NCBI GenBank assembly: GCA_043747555.1
Contig: JAYTOY010000022.1
Location: 1-53,548, forward strand
Length of the DNA: 53,548 bases
Origin: JAYWDA01 sp043747555
Lineage (GTDB): Bacteria > Bdellovibrionota > Bdellovibrionia > Bdellovibrionales > Bdellovibrionaceae
Direction: 5' to 3'
The translations under genes and the position numbers were made by a program. Position 1 is the first letter of the stretch; the number at the start of each line of letters is the position of its first letter. A model generated the notes under the pieces. That model worked only from the letters and a program-made list of their open reading frames with translations. It made no database searches and was not told the DNA's origin. Below are positions 36,201 to 44,628 of this stretch, in pieces.

Positions 36201-36631
36201 TATATTTCCTTTTTCTCTGCGCTGATCGCTAAACATTTTAACTCAACGGCGATTGGTGTCGGCAAGCAATTGACCTCGACCGTCGTACGACAAGGAGGGT
36301 TTTCTTTAAAATATTCAGCCCACAGCCGATTATAGATCGGGAAATCTTTTTTCATATTTGTTAAGTACACTGTCACGTCGACGAGATCGGTCCATGCATA
36401 GCCGCTATCTTCTAAAATATTTTTTACATTTTTAAAAACACTGTGACACTGAGCTTCGATATCATAAGCCAAAATATTGCCATCAGGACCAAGCTCAACT
36501 CCAGGAATTTTCTTGGTGCCGCGCTCGCGGGGGCCGACTCCAGAAAGAAAAAGCATATTGCCCACTTTTCTGGCGTGTGGGTAAAGACCCGTTGGTTCTG
36601 GTGCTTTTTGCGAATTGAATTCTTGGCTCAT
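36200..36631 (-). CDS. nbaF: 2-aminomuconate deaminase (RidA family)
   Basis: This 143-residue RidA/YjgF-family protein is expected to deaminate 2-aminomuconate to 4-oxalocrotonate (2-oxo-3-hexenedioate). It has the family segments GNMLFLSGVGPRE, YDIEAQCHSVFKNVKNIL and the ligand-binding Arg in PPCRTTVEVNCLP. The longer LGPDGNILAYDIEAQ insertion fits AmnD/NbaF rather than general RidA. It lies 17 bases after the semialdehyde dehydrogenase gene. Confidence 0.88.
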   Translation of the reverse strand: MSQEFNSQKAPEPTGLYPHARKVGNMLFLSGVGPRERGTKKIPGVELGPDGNILAYDIEAQCHSVFKNVKNILEDSGYAWTDLVDVTVYLTNMKKDFPIYNRLWAEYFKENPPCRTTVEVNCLPTPIAVELKCLAISAEKKEI

Positions 36632-36648
36632 TCATTTCTCCGTTAATT

Positions 36649-38103
36649 TTACTTCAAGGCGATACAAATATTTTTTGATTCTGTAAAAAATTTTAAAGCG
36701 TCCGTGCCGCCTTCACGCCCGACGCCGGACTCTTTGACTCCCCCAAAAGGTGTTCTTAAATCGCGAAACATCCAAGTGTTAACCCAGACAAGACCGCTTT
36801 CCAGTTTGCGAGCTACACGATGAGCACGCTTTACATCAGAAGTCCACAGGCTTGCCGACAATCCATACCGAGTGGAGTTAGCCATTTCAACCACTTCATC
36901 TTCAGAGGAAAATGGAATGAGCGTAGCAACGGGTCCAAAGATTTCCTCCTGATTGGTGACGCCTAAGTGACTGATTCCTTCAATTAAAGTGGGTTCCATA
37001 AAATAACCATTCTTTAGGTCCCCTTCTAGACTGGGAACTTTCCCACCGCAAAGAATATTGCCACCTTCTTTTTCGGCGACCTGCAAGCAAGCTTTGACTT
37101 TTTCCCAATGTAGCCGAGAAACCAAAGCGCCTTGATCGGTCTCAGCTTTCTTCGGATCTCCACAGCGAAGTTTTTTTGTTCGGACGACAAGCTCATCGCG
37201 AAATTTTTCGTAGATGGACTTTTCAATAAAAATTCTTGAACCACATAAACAAATTTGCCCCTGGTTTGAAAAACTAGAACGCAAAGTCGTGGCCATCGCG
37301 TTTTCAAAATCCGCATCAGCAAAAATAATATTAGCGTTTTTCCCGCCCATCTCTAGCGAGACTTTTTTAAATTTTGAAGCTGTACTTTCAGCAATTCTTC
37401 GCCCGGTCAGTGTACTTCCGGTAAATGAAATCGCTTTGACCGCAGGATGATTAACCAAAGGCTCTCCCACTTCGGGCCCGCGACCTTGTACCATATTTAA
37501 AACACCGGGAGGAAACCCTGCTTCTTTAACCAATTCACAAAGTAAAAAGGCTGTCATCGGTGTGACTTCAGAGGGCTTGGCGACAACAGTATTTCCTGCA
37601 GCCAATGCCGGCGCGATTTTCCAGCTGAGCAAATACAGAGGTAAATTCCATGGCGATATACAAGCGACCACGCCGAGTGGAGAGCTTTCAGTATAATTTA
37701 AAGCCACATCATCTGATAAAAAGGTATCGCCATGAAATTGCATAATGGCTGAGGCAAAAAAACGAAAATTAGCTTCACTTCTTGGAATGTCTAAATTTCT
37801 TGCAACGCTGACTGGTTTCCCGTTATCGAGACTTTCCGCAGCTGCAAGCTTGTCTAAATCCCGATGAATTAAATCTGATAGTTTTACGATTAAAGAAGAT
37901 CTTTCTGCGACCGGGGTTTGACTCCAGTCTGGAAAAGATTTTTGCGCGGCCTGAATCGCTTTTTCAACATCGGCCGCACTTGAATCCGGCACCAATGAAT
38001 AAGCGACTCCCCGTGAAGGATCGATATTTTCTAGAAATTTTCCATTTAATGGCGGGACAAATTCCCCGCCGATAAAGTTTAAAATCATTTGCATCTCTGA
38101 CAT
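36649..38103 (-). CDS. nbaE: 2-aminomuconate 6-semialdehyde dehydrogenase
   Basis: This 484-residue aldehyde dehydrogenase oxidises 2-aminomuconate semialdehyde to 2-aminomuconate with NAD. Visible ALDH motifs are SPWNLPLYLLSWKIAPALAAG, FTGSTLTGRRIAE, the catalytic Glu in LEMGGKNANI and the catalytic Cys in NQGQICLCGSRIFI. The C-terminal WVNTWMFRDLRTPFGG is typical of the HMSD/AMSDH subgroup. Specificity is inferred from that subgroup and the operon. Confidence 0.92.
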   Translation of the reverse strand: MSEMQMILNFIGGEFVPPLNGKFLENIDPSRGVAYSLVPDSSAADVEKAIQAAQKSFPDWSQTPVAERSSLIVKLSDLIHRDLDKLAAAESLDNGKPVSVARNLDIPRSEANFRFFASAIMQFHGDTFLSDDVALNYTESSPLGVVACISPWNLPLYLLSWKIAPALAAGNTVVAKPSEVTPMTAFLLCELVKEAGFPPGVLNMVQGRGPEVGEPLVNHPAVKAISFTGSTLTGRRIAESTASKFKKVSLEMGGKNANIIFADADFENAMATTLRSSFSNQGQICLCGSRIFIEKSIYEKFRDELVVRTKKLRCGDPKKAETDQGALVSRLHWEKVKACLQVAEKEGGNILCGGKVPSLEGDLKNGYFMEPTLIEGISHLGVTNQEEIFGPVATLIPFSSEDEVVEMANSTRYGLSASLWTSDVKRAHRVARKLESGLVWVNTWMFRDLRTPFGGVKESGVGREGGTDALKFFTESKNICIALK

Positions 38104-38118
38104 TCCTTTTTTTAATCC

Positions 38119-38757
38119 TTATTTCAGCAGGACAGCCCGGACGGGGCTTGCGTCAGCACCTTCAATAGGTAACGGCAATGCGACCAGCTGATAGATTCCG
38201 TCCGCAACCTGATCTAAAACAATTCCTTCTAAAATAGCCATATCATACTTTGCAACAGCATGGTGACTTTGCAAAACTTTATCTTCTGAAAGGTCGATCG
38301 ACGGCGTATCGATACCGACAAGTTTAACCTGATGTTTCGATAAATACTCAATCAGCTCAGCCGATAACGACATAAAATCAGAATTCCAATGATTCGGATC
38401 TGGAAACGAACCGGTTTTAAATAAAACCCGCGGCGCTTGAATTTTAATATTTGCTAAATCCTGACTTAATATTCGTGCACCTTTTCGGCATGGAATTGTA
38501 ATGACTTGAGCGGCTCCCAAATAATAATTCAGCGACCGCTTTTCGATCGAAGTCCCACTGACAGAATAGTGATTTGGCGCGTCGGTGTGAGCGCCCAAGT
38601 GAACCGTTGTGTGAATCGAGGACAGTGTCAGATGGTCGCCGTGATGCATATCCATGGAAACTTGTTGTGTAAAAACCTGATCGCCCGGAAAAACGGCCAG
38701 GCGCGGGCTGATCACCGGCGTAATATCAATGACTTTCATTTCATCCAAAATTGGCAT
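38119..38757 (-). CDS. kynB: Kynurenine formamidase KynB (cyclase family)
   Basis: This 212-residue metal-dependent hydrolase is expected to convert N-formylkynurenine to kynurenine. It carries the cyclase/KynB metal motif HLGAHTDAPNH, plus VISPRLAVFPGD, GIDTPSIDL and the C-terminal LPLPIEGADASPVRAVL. The ATG at 38757 has GGAGA upstream. It is the first gene of the minus-strand kynurenine operon. Confidence 0.92.
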   Translation of the reverse strand: MPILDEMKVIDITPVISPRLAVFPGDQVFTQQVSMDMHHGDHLTLSSIHTTVHLGAHTDAPNHYSVSGTSIEKRSLNYYLGAAQVITIPCRKGARILSQDLANIKIQAPRVLFKTGSFPDPNHWNSDFMSLSAELIEYLSKHQVKLVGIDTPSIDLSEDKVLQSHHAVAKYDMAILEGIVLDQVADGIYQLVALPLPIEGADASPVRAVLLK

Positions 38758-38832
38758 TTTTGTCTCCAGCCTTGATTCTGATCCTGGACAGAGTTAATCA
38801 TAAAAAGGATTTTTATTTCAAGGAAGGTTTAT
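38758..38832. promoter_or_regulatory. Divergent promoter region of the kynurenine operons
   Basis: This 75-base region separates the two divergent operons. A perfect palindrome ATAAAAA-GGA-TTTTTAT lies at 38800-38816, central to the region and a candidate operator for a shared regulator. On the minus strand a TATGAT -10-like box overlaps it. On the plus strand TTGATT (38772-38777) lies 17 bases before a weak TAATCA. The AGGAAGG at 38821-38827 is the ribosome binding site of the plus-strand operon. No regulator gene is adjacent. Confidence 0.5.
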
Positions 38833-39648
38833 CTGGAACAGAACAAGGTCGATTTATGGGCAAGTGTGTTGAATGAAGCCAGAATCAAAGCTTTACCCAT
38901 TCAGCAGCTTTCTTTACAGATCAAGGAATTTTCCCGGGCTGATGCTTACTCTATGCAGGAAAAACAGCTCGAAAAGCGCCTTGCCTTAGGTGAAAGCCAA
39001 GTTGGTTGGAAGATGGGCCTGACTTCCGAAGCCAAGCGCCAGCAGATGAATCTTGACTCTCCGCTCTATGGTTTTTTAACTGAAAAAATGCAGATTCAAA
39101 GTGGTGGCACGTTCAGCTTGAAGGGCAAAATTCATCCTAAGATTGAACCCGAAGTGGCTTTTTGGATCGGTCAAGACCTGTCAGGAAGCCCAACTCGCGA
39201 GCAAGTTTTAAAAGCCTGTCGTGGCGTTTGTTCCTGCCTTGAAATTTTGGATTCTAGGTACGAGCAATTTAAATATTTTTCTATGGAAGATGTTATTGCC
39301 GATAACTCGTCTTCGTCTGATTTTATTTTAGGACCCTGGCATGAAGATTTAAATAATTTAGATCTGACGAATTTATCTATGGATATGTCTGCGAAGGAAA
39401 TGTCAGCGGATCAAAAAGTTTCGCAAAAAGGCAATTCAAAAGATATTTCAGGTGATCCGGTCCTTAGCGTGATTCAGCTTTGTGAACTTTTAGCCAAGCG
39501 CGGTCAAATTCTAAAAAGTGGAAGCATCGTCCTTGCGGGAGCAGCGACCGTCGCCATCGAATTAAAAGCCGGAATGCGAATTGATCTTACTGTTCAGGGA
39601 CTGCCACCGGTCTCTGTGAAAATTGAAGGGGCGAAACCCCCATGTTAA
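38833..39648 (+). CDS. nbaG: 4-oxalocrotonate decarboxylase / 2-oxopent-4-enoate hydratase family
   Basis: This is a FAA-hydrolase-like enzyme of the catechol meta-cleavage type. Motifs are VGWKMGLTSEAKRQQM, PKIEPEVAFWIG and CLEILDSRYEQFKYFSMED followed by ADNSSSSDFILG, which favour decarboxylase over hydratase. It would decarboxylate 4-oxalocrotonate to 2-oxopent-4-enoate after the deaminase step. The start is probably CTG at 38833, five bases after AGGAAGG; the product is then 271 residues and begins with the helix DLWASVLNEARIKALP expected for the family. A GTG at 38866 (260 residues) is the alternative but has no ribosome binding site. It overlaps kynU by 7 bases. Confidence 0.85.
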   Translation: MEQNKVDLWASVLNEARIKALPIQQLSLQIKEFSRADAYSMQEKQLEKRLALGESQVGWKMGLTSEAKRQQMNLDSPLYGFLTEKMQIQSGGTFSLKGKIHPKIEPEVAFWIGQDLSGSPTREQVLKACRGVCSCLEILDSRYEQFKYFSMEDVIADNSSSSDFILGPWHEDLNNLDLTNLSMDMSAKEMSADQKVSQKGNSKDISGDPVLSVIQLCELLAKRGQILKSGSIVLAGAATVAIELKAGMRIDLTVQGLPPVSVKIEGAKPPC

Positions 39649-40898
39649 GTCTGACTTACAGCTTAAAAGAAGCGCAAATTTTAGATCAAGAAGACTCGCT
39701 TAAAAAATTTCGCGACGAATTTGTTTTCCCTCAAACTTCAAGTGGCGAAAAACCTTTGTATTTTGCCGGCCACTCGCTGGGCTTGATGCCCCGAAAAGCA
39801 CCTGAATATGTCCAAGAAGAAATGGAATCTTGGGGCCGCTACGGTGTCGAAGGCCATTTTGAAGGTAAAAACCCTTGGCTCCCCTACCACGAAAATATCA
39901 CTGGAAGTTTTGCAAGGCTTGTCGGTGCCAATGAAAACGAAGTGGTCGCGATGAACACGCTGACGGTTAATTTACACCTTTTAATGGTCAGCTTTTATCG
40001 CCCAACGAAAGAGCGTTTTAAGATTCTCATTGAAAACAATACTTTTCCTTCTGACAAATACGGGGTTGATTCGCAAAGCCGGTTTCATGGCTTTGATCCC
40101 AAAGAAGCCATCATTGAACTTAAGCCCAGGCCGGGACAAATCGCCGTTTCCACGGAAGATATTGAAGAGCAAATCAAAGCGTTAGGAAATTCTTTGGCTT
40201 TAGTTATGCTAGGAAATTGCAACTACCTATCAGGGCAAAAATTTGATTTTCCAAAAATCATTGCAGCGGCTCATAACACGGGAGCAAAAGTTGGCTTCAA
40301 TTTAGCTCATGGCGCTGGGAACTTAGAATTAAAGCTTCATGACTGGGGTCCTGATTTTGCTGTTTGGTGCAGTTATAAATATTTAAATTCTGGGCCTGGC
40401 GGATTAGCCGGAGCCTTTATTCACGAACGTCACTTAGGGAAAACAGATCTGCCGCGACTGGCTGGCTGGTGGGGCCATAATAAAATCAGTCGCTTTAAAA
40501 TGGGGCCTGATTTTGATCCCTTACCAACCGCTGAAGCCTGGCAGCTCAGCAACCCTCCGATTTTTCAATTAGCTAGCCTGCGTGCTTCCATGGAGCTTTT
40601 TGATGCAGCGACAATCAGCGCATTAAGAAAAAAAGGTGATCGCTTAACGTCTTACTTTGAATCTTTACTTAAAAAAAGATTGGGCGAAAAAGTCGAGATC
40701 ATCACTCCCACCGATCGTGGTTCGATGTTGTCTTTACGTTTCCGAAACGATCCAAAATTTTGGGTGCCCCAACTTCGCGGACGCGACATTTATGTTGATT
40801 TCCGTGAACCCGATATCATTCGCGCCACGCCTGCGCCTTTGTATAATTCTTTTTCTGATGTTTACCGCCTGGTTGAAATTTTAGATGAGGTCACTTAA
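39642..40898 (+). CDS. kynU: Kynureninase KynU
   Basis: This 418-residue PLP enzyme cleaves 3-hydroxykynurenine (or kynurenine) to 3-hydroxyanthranilate (or anthranilate) and alanine. It shows AGHSLGLMP, the PLP-binding Lys246 in WCSYKYLNSGPGG, HDWGPDFA, and RATPAPLYNSFSDV at the C-terminus. Unusually, the motif that normally reads FDLAH is F-N220-L-A-H (codon AAT). The Asp at that place in fold-type-I enzymes contacts the PLP ring nitrogen, so Asn is notable. Its stop is followed directly by the kmo start. Confidence 0.93.
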   Translation: MLSLTYSLKEAQILDQEDSLKKFRDEFVFPQTSSGEKPLYFAGHSLGLMPRKAPEYVQEEMESWGRYGVEGHFEGKNPWLPYHENITGSFARLVGANENEVVAMNTLTVNLHLLMVSFYRPTKERFKILIENNTFPSDKYGVDSQSRFHGFDPKEAIIELKPRPGQIAVSTEDIEEQIKALGNSLALVMLGNCNYLSGQKFDFPKIIAAAHNTGAKVGFNLAHGAGNLELKLHDWGPDFAVWCSYKYLNSGPGGLAGAFIHERHLGKTDLPRLAGWWGHNKISRFKMGPDFDPLPTAEAWQLSNPPIFQLASLRASMELFDAATISALRKKGDRLTSYFESLLKKRLGEKVEIITPTDRGSMLSLRFRNDPKFWVPQLRGRDIYVDFREPDIIRATPAPLYNSFSDVYRLVEILDEVT

Positions 40899-42278
40899 AT
40901 GATCACGATTGTTGGTGCTGGCCTGGTCGGATCCTTATGGGGTCTGCTGCTGCAGAAAAAAGGCTTTAAAGTTGCGATTTACGAGAAACGTTCGGATCCC
41001 CGCCTGCTAAAAACAGGTGCCGGCCGCTCGATCAATTTGATTGTTACATCCCGCGGCCTTAAAGGTTTGGAACTAGCAGGCCTTGGATCTAAAATTCACC
41101 AACTATCCGTTCCAGTTTATGGTCGAATGATTCACGGCAAAGACGGCACTTTGACTTATCAAGCTTACGGCCAAGACAAAGAATGCAATTATTCAGTTTC
41201 AAGAGGTGAATTAAATAATTTTTTGATTAATGAAGCCGAAGCCGCGGGCGTTAAATTTCACTTCGAGCATGAAGTCCAAGATCTTAAAATTGAAACCAAA
41301 GAAGTCCGATTTAAAAAACCTTTGATGGGTTCTACGACCGTCACTTACGATATACTATTTGGGACTGATGGGGCTGGTAGTAAACTCCGACATCTTTTAG
41401 CTAATTTGTTTCCTGATCAGATGACAGAAAAAACCGATTGGTTGGAAGCAGATTACAAAGAGCTCACTCTGCCTAAGAACAAAGACGGCAATCCCGCTTT
41501 AAAAACTGAGGCTTTACATATTTGGCCGCGCGGCGCTCATATGATGATGGCCTTAGCGAATCGCGATGGCAGTTTCACAGTGACAAGTTATTTACCTAAA
41601 ATAAATTCCTCTTGGTCGTTCGATCGATTAAAGGAAGACTCGGACATCGTTGAGTTATTTAAATCCGAATTCGCTGACGCGGTTCCTTTAATGCCAGATT
41701 TTTTGAATGAATTTAATGAAAACCCGCAAGGCCACCTGGGAACAGTGACTTGTTCCAAATGGGTTTTTGCAGATTCGATTGCCTTGATGGGCGATGCCGC
41801 GCATGCCATTGTACCGTTCTTTGGCCAAGGCATGAACAGTGGCTTTGAAGACTGTACAACTTTAATAGGTCTGATTGATAAGCACGCCGGTGCCTGGGCC
41901 GTCATATTAAAAGAATTTGAAGATTTACAAAAACCCAATGCGAAAGCGATCGCTGAAATGGCCCTCGAAAATTGGACAGAGATGCGCGATAAAGTCGGTG
42001 ATCAAAATTTTTTATTGCGAAAAAAAATGGAGAGCGCTTTGGAGCAAAAATACCCAGGCCTCTATAAATCCAGATATGGGCTTATCACTTACACGCTGGC
42101 GCCCTACATCTTGGCGCAAAAAGCAGGGCTTAAACAAAATGAATTGATGGATCAAATCCTAAAGGGCGTAACCAGCTTAGAACAAGTCTCTTGGCCCATG
42201 GTAGATCAATTAGTGCAAAAAGAGTGGCTGCCTTTTGTAAGAGCTCATCAACTAGAAATTAAAAATTATCCGAATTAA
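40899..42278 (+). CDS. kmo: Kynurenine 3-monooxygenase
   Basis: This 459-residue FAD monooxygenase hydroxylates kynurenine at C3 with NADPH and O2. It has the FAD motif GAGLVGSLWG at its very start, GRSINLIVTSRGLKGLE, YSVSRGELNNFLI, and the second FAD motif ALMGDAAHAIVPFFGQGMN. The C-terminal region is hydrophobic, as in KMOs that associate with membranes. It follows kynU with no gap (TAAATG) and is 19 bases before the aminotransferase gene. Confidence 0.94.
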   Translation: MITIVGAGLVGSLWGLLLQKKGFKVAIYEKRSDPRLLKTGAGRSINLIVTSRGLKGLELAGLGSKIHQLSVPVYGRMIHGKDGTLTYQAYGQDKECNYSVSRGELNNFLINEAEAAGVKFHFEHEVQDLKIETKEVRFKKPLMGSTTVTYDILFGTDGAGSKLRHLLANLFPDQMTEKTDWLEADYKELTLPKNKDGNPALKTEALHIWPRGAHMMMALANRDGSFTVTSYLPKINSSWSFDRLKEDSDIVELFKSEFADAVPLMPDFLNEFNENPQGHLGTVTCSKWVFADSIALMGDAAHAIVPFFGQGMNSGFEDCTTLIGLIDKHAGAWAVILKEFEDLQKPNAKAIAEMALENWTEMRDKVGDQNFLLRKKMESALEQKYPGLYKSRYGLITYTLAPYILAQKAGLKQNELMDQILKGVTSLEQVSWPMVDQLVQKEWLPFVRAHQLEIKNYPN

Positions 42279-42297
42279 AGAAACGAGAATTGAAATA

Positions 42298-43377
42298 ATG
42301 AATTCAAACTTGATTCCCATCACAAAGACTTCTCATCCAAAGAAAAAACCGGCTGTGTCTGAGCTGGGCTTTGGCCGTTTTTTCTCAGACCATATGTTTG
42401 TTTCCCATTACTCGACTAAAAAGGGCTGGCATCAGCCAGAGATTATTCCCTTTCAACCGTTTCAAATTGATCCGGGTGCCAGCGTTTTGCATTATGGTCA
42501 GGCCTTATTTGAAGGCATGAAGGCCTTTCGCCAAATAGATGGCCGCTGTGTTTTATTTCGGCCCGATTTTAATTGGCAGCGAATGCAAGCAGGAGCTGAG
42601 CGCCTTTGCATGACAGCACCGCCAAAAGAACTTTTTCTTGAGGGTGTGCGCCAAGTCACGAAGGTGGATCAAGATTGGATCCCGTCTGAACAAGGCAGTT
42701 CACTTTATATTCGTCCCACGTTAATTGGTACAGAAGGCTTCTTAGGCGTTCGCCCGGCTGAAGAGTATTTATTTTTTGTGATTCTTTCTCCTGTGGGTTC
42801 TTATTACTCTGGCGGCTTGGCTCCAGTAAAAATATGGATTGAAGAAGAATATATTCGCGCCGCGCCTGGTGGCCTAGGGGCGACAAAAGCCGCCGCTAAT
42901 TATGCAGGCAGTTTAAAAGCGGCCTTCGAAGCTAAGAAAAAGGGCTTCTCCCAGGTCCTGTGGCTGGATGTGAACCGAAAATATATCGAAGAAGTTGGAA
43001 CCATGAATGTGTTTTTTATTTTCGATAACGAAATCGTCACACCCGCCTTAGAAGGGACTATTCTTGGTGGTGGTGTAAGGGATTGTCTCATGACCTTATT
43101 AAGCTCACCTGAACGAACCGGTGGTCGCCCCATCCGGGAACGCAAAGTTTCATTACTAGAGGTGACAGACGGAATTAAATCAGGGCGCCTGCAGGAAGCC
43201 TTCGGCACGGGAACGGCTGCGGTGATTACTCCCATTGGCGAGTTAACCTCGGGGCATTTCACTGGGATCATCAACAATAACCAGATGGGGCCTTTGACCC
43301 AGAAATTGTATGATGAGTTGATCGCGATCCAGTACGGCACACAGCCGGATCCATTTCATTGGATCCAGCCTCTCTAA
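42298..43377 (+). CDS. ilvE: Branched-chain amino acid aminotransferase
   Basis: This 359-residue fold-type-IV PLP aminotransferase belongs to the BCAT group II. It shows LHYGQALFEGMKAFRQ, the Lys in GGLGATKAAANYAGSL, EEVGTMNVFFIFD and the GTILGGGVRDCLM loop. It would interconvert Leu/Ile/Val and their 2-oxo acids. It is the last gene of the plus-strand operon, so it may also serve amino-acid catabolism alongside tryptophan; a specific role in the kynurenine pathway is not known. Confidence 0.9.
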   Translation: MNSNLIPITKTSHPKKKPAVSELGFGRFFSDHMFVSHYSTKKGWHQPEIIPFQPFQIDPGASVLHYGQALFEGMKAFRQIDGRCVLFRPDFNWQRMQAGAERLCMTAPPKELFLEGVRQVTKVDQDWIPSEQGSSLYIRPTLIGTEGFLGVRPAEEYLFFVILSPVGSYYSGGLAPVKIWIEEEYIRAAPGGLGATKAAANYAGSLKAAFEAKKKGFSQVLWLDVNRKYIEEVGTMNVFFIFDNEIVTPALEGTILGGGVRDCLMTLLSSPERTGGRPIRERKVSLLEVTDGIKSGRLQEAFGTGTAAVITPIGELTSGHFTGIINNNQMGPLTQKLYDELIAIQYGTQPDPFHWIQPL

Positions 43378-43397
43378 AAATTTTTGAAGAAAAATTT
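43378..43397. terminator. AT-only inverted repeat between convergent genes
   Basis: AAATTTTT and AAAAATTT form an 8-bp perfect inverted repeat around GAAG, starting at the base after the ilvE stop codon. It lies between convergent ilvE and the 57-residue ORF. The stem is all A-T, so at best a weak bidirectional terminator. Confidence 0.35.
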
Positions 43398-43414
43398 CGC
43401 GAACTTTACACTTT

Positions 43415-43588
43415 CTAGCGATTCCGTTTGCTATTTTTTGAATCTGAAGCAAAAGCAGCTTGAACTTCTTTTTCACTTTGACCCGAACGGCGTTGTGCAT
43501 CTGGCATCACAGCTCCCGAAGTATTATGAACTGCATTTTTACTTTCTTGAGACTTATTGGCGGCGGGCGAATGCTTTTTATTTTTCAT
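43415..43588 (-). CDS. Small hydrophilic protein, 57 residues
   Basis: A short ORF with ATG at 43586-43588 and an AGAAGGAA ribosome binding site five bases upstream encodes a Lys/Ser/Asn/Ala-rich, strongly hydrophilic 57-residue product (begins MKNKKHSPAANKSQ, ends SKNSKRNR). It has no Cys, Trp or Tyr and no hydrophobic segment, so it is likely disordered and cytoplasmic. I do not recognise a family. The good ribosome binding site and sensible composition support a real gene; a search for homologues would decide. Confidence 0.55.
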   Translation of the reverse strand: MKNKKHSPAANKSQESKNAVHNTSGAVMPDAQRRSGQSEKEVQAAFASDSKNSKRNR

Positions 43589-43763
43589 AAAAATTCCTTC
43601 TGAGTTCTGTTGATTAAATTTGAACTCCGTGGATATCCTGAAGCAATTTTCTAGCCAAGGGTCATCTCGAAATAGGTTTGTCTTAGATCTATAGTCTAAT
43701 TTTAAAAGTGGTCATTTGCCTCAAGTATGAGTTGTTATGGTGACCTACTAACAGGAGCAACCC

Positions 43764-44567
43764 ATGCCAAAAGTCAGTCTTGCCAAAATAAATCCAGAAC
43801 AGACTCCATTTTGTTCGGACAAAGACGAAGGTCAGAAACAACTCCAAAAGTATCAAAAAAGAATTTACGAATTACTTTACCTTATGTTTGCCGAGGACCG
43901 CAGATCGCTGTTAATTATTTTGCAAGGCATCGATACCAGCGGCAAAGATGGGGTTGTTAAATTTATTTTTGACTCCGCCAACCCTCAAGGCATTCAAGTC
44001 CACTCGTTTAAAAACCCATCACCTGAAGAACTCAAACATGACTTCTTGTGGCGCTGCCATAAAGTCACGCCGGCCAGTGGTGGGACAACCATCTTTAACC
44101 GATCTTATTACGAAGAAGTGACCGTCGCCCGAGTCCATCCTGAAATCTTAAAGTCCCAGCATTTGCCACAAGAAATTTTAAAAGATAAAAACCTGTTAAA
44201 GAACCGGTATCAACAGATTAATAATTTTGAACAGATGCTAACTAAAAATGGCACATGCGTGCTGAAGTTTTTATTGCACATTTCAAAGACCGAACAAAAG
44301 CAACGTTTGAAGGACCGCCTTGACGATAAAACAAAGAACTGGAAGTTTTCAAACGCAGACATCAAAGAAAGAAAATACTGGAATCAGTATATGACGGCTT
44401 TTGAGCAAATGATGGTCGCCACAGACACCGAAGAAGCACCGTGGATTGTGGTTCCAGCCAATAAAAAATGGTACCGAGATCTTGTGATAGCAAAAACCAT
44501 TGTCGAGCACCTTGAATCCCTTAAAATGAAGTTTCCCGAAGTTAAATCACGGCCCCGGATCGATTGA
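43764..44567 (+). CDS. ppk2: Polyphosphate kinase 2
   Basis: This 267-residue PPK2-family enzyme phosphorylates nucleotides with polyphosphate (or the reverse). The Walker A motif is GIDTSGKDG (residues 55-63), with FNRSYYEEVTVARVHPE as the lid/Walker B region and WYRDLVIAKTIVEHL near the C-terminus. It is a single-domain form; it may act on AMP/ADP or GDP, and the substrate cannot be told. The start has AGGAG seven bases upstream. It stands apart from its neighbours (174 bases after the small ORF start). Confidence 0.92.
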   Translation: MPKVSLAKINPEQTPFCSDKDEGQKQLQKYQKRIYELLYLMFAEDRRSLLIILQGIDTSGKDGVVKFIFDSANPQGIQVHSFKNPSPEELKHDFLWRCHKVTPASGGTTIFNRSYYEEVTVARVHPEILKSQHLPQEILKDKNLLKNRYQQINNFEQMLTKNGTCVLKFLLHISKTEQKQRLKDRLDDKTKNWKFSNADIKERKYWNQYMTAFEQMMVATDTEEAPWIVVPANKKWYRDLVIAKTIVEHLESLKMKFPEVKSRPRID

Positions 44568-44628
44568 ATGTGTTAGGGGACACAAAAACAGGCGTGACAA
44601 GGCTATTGACTGATGGCAAGAAATTGTC

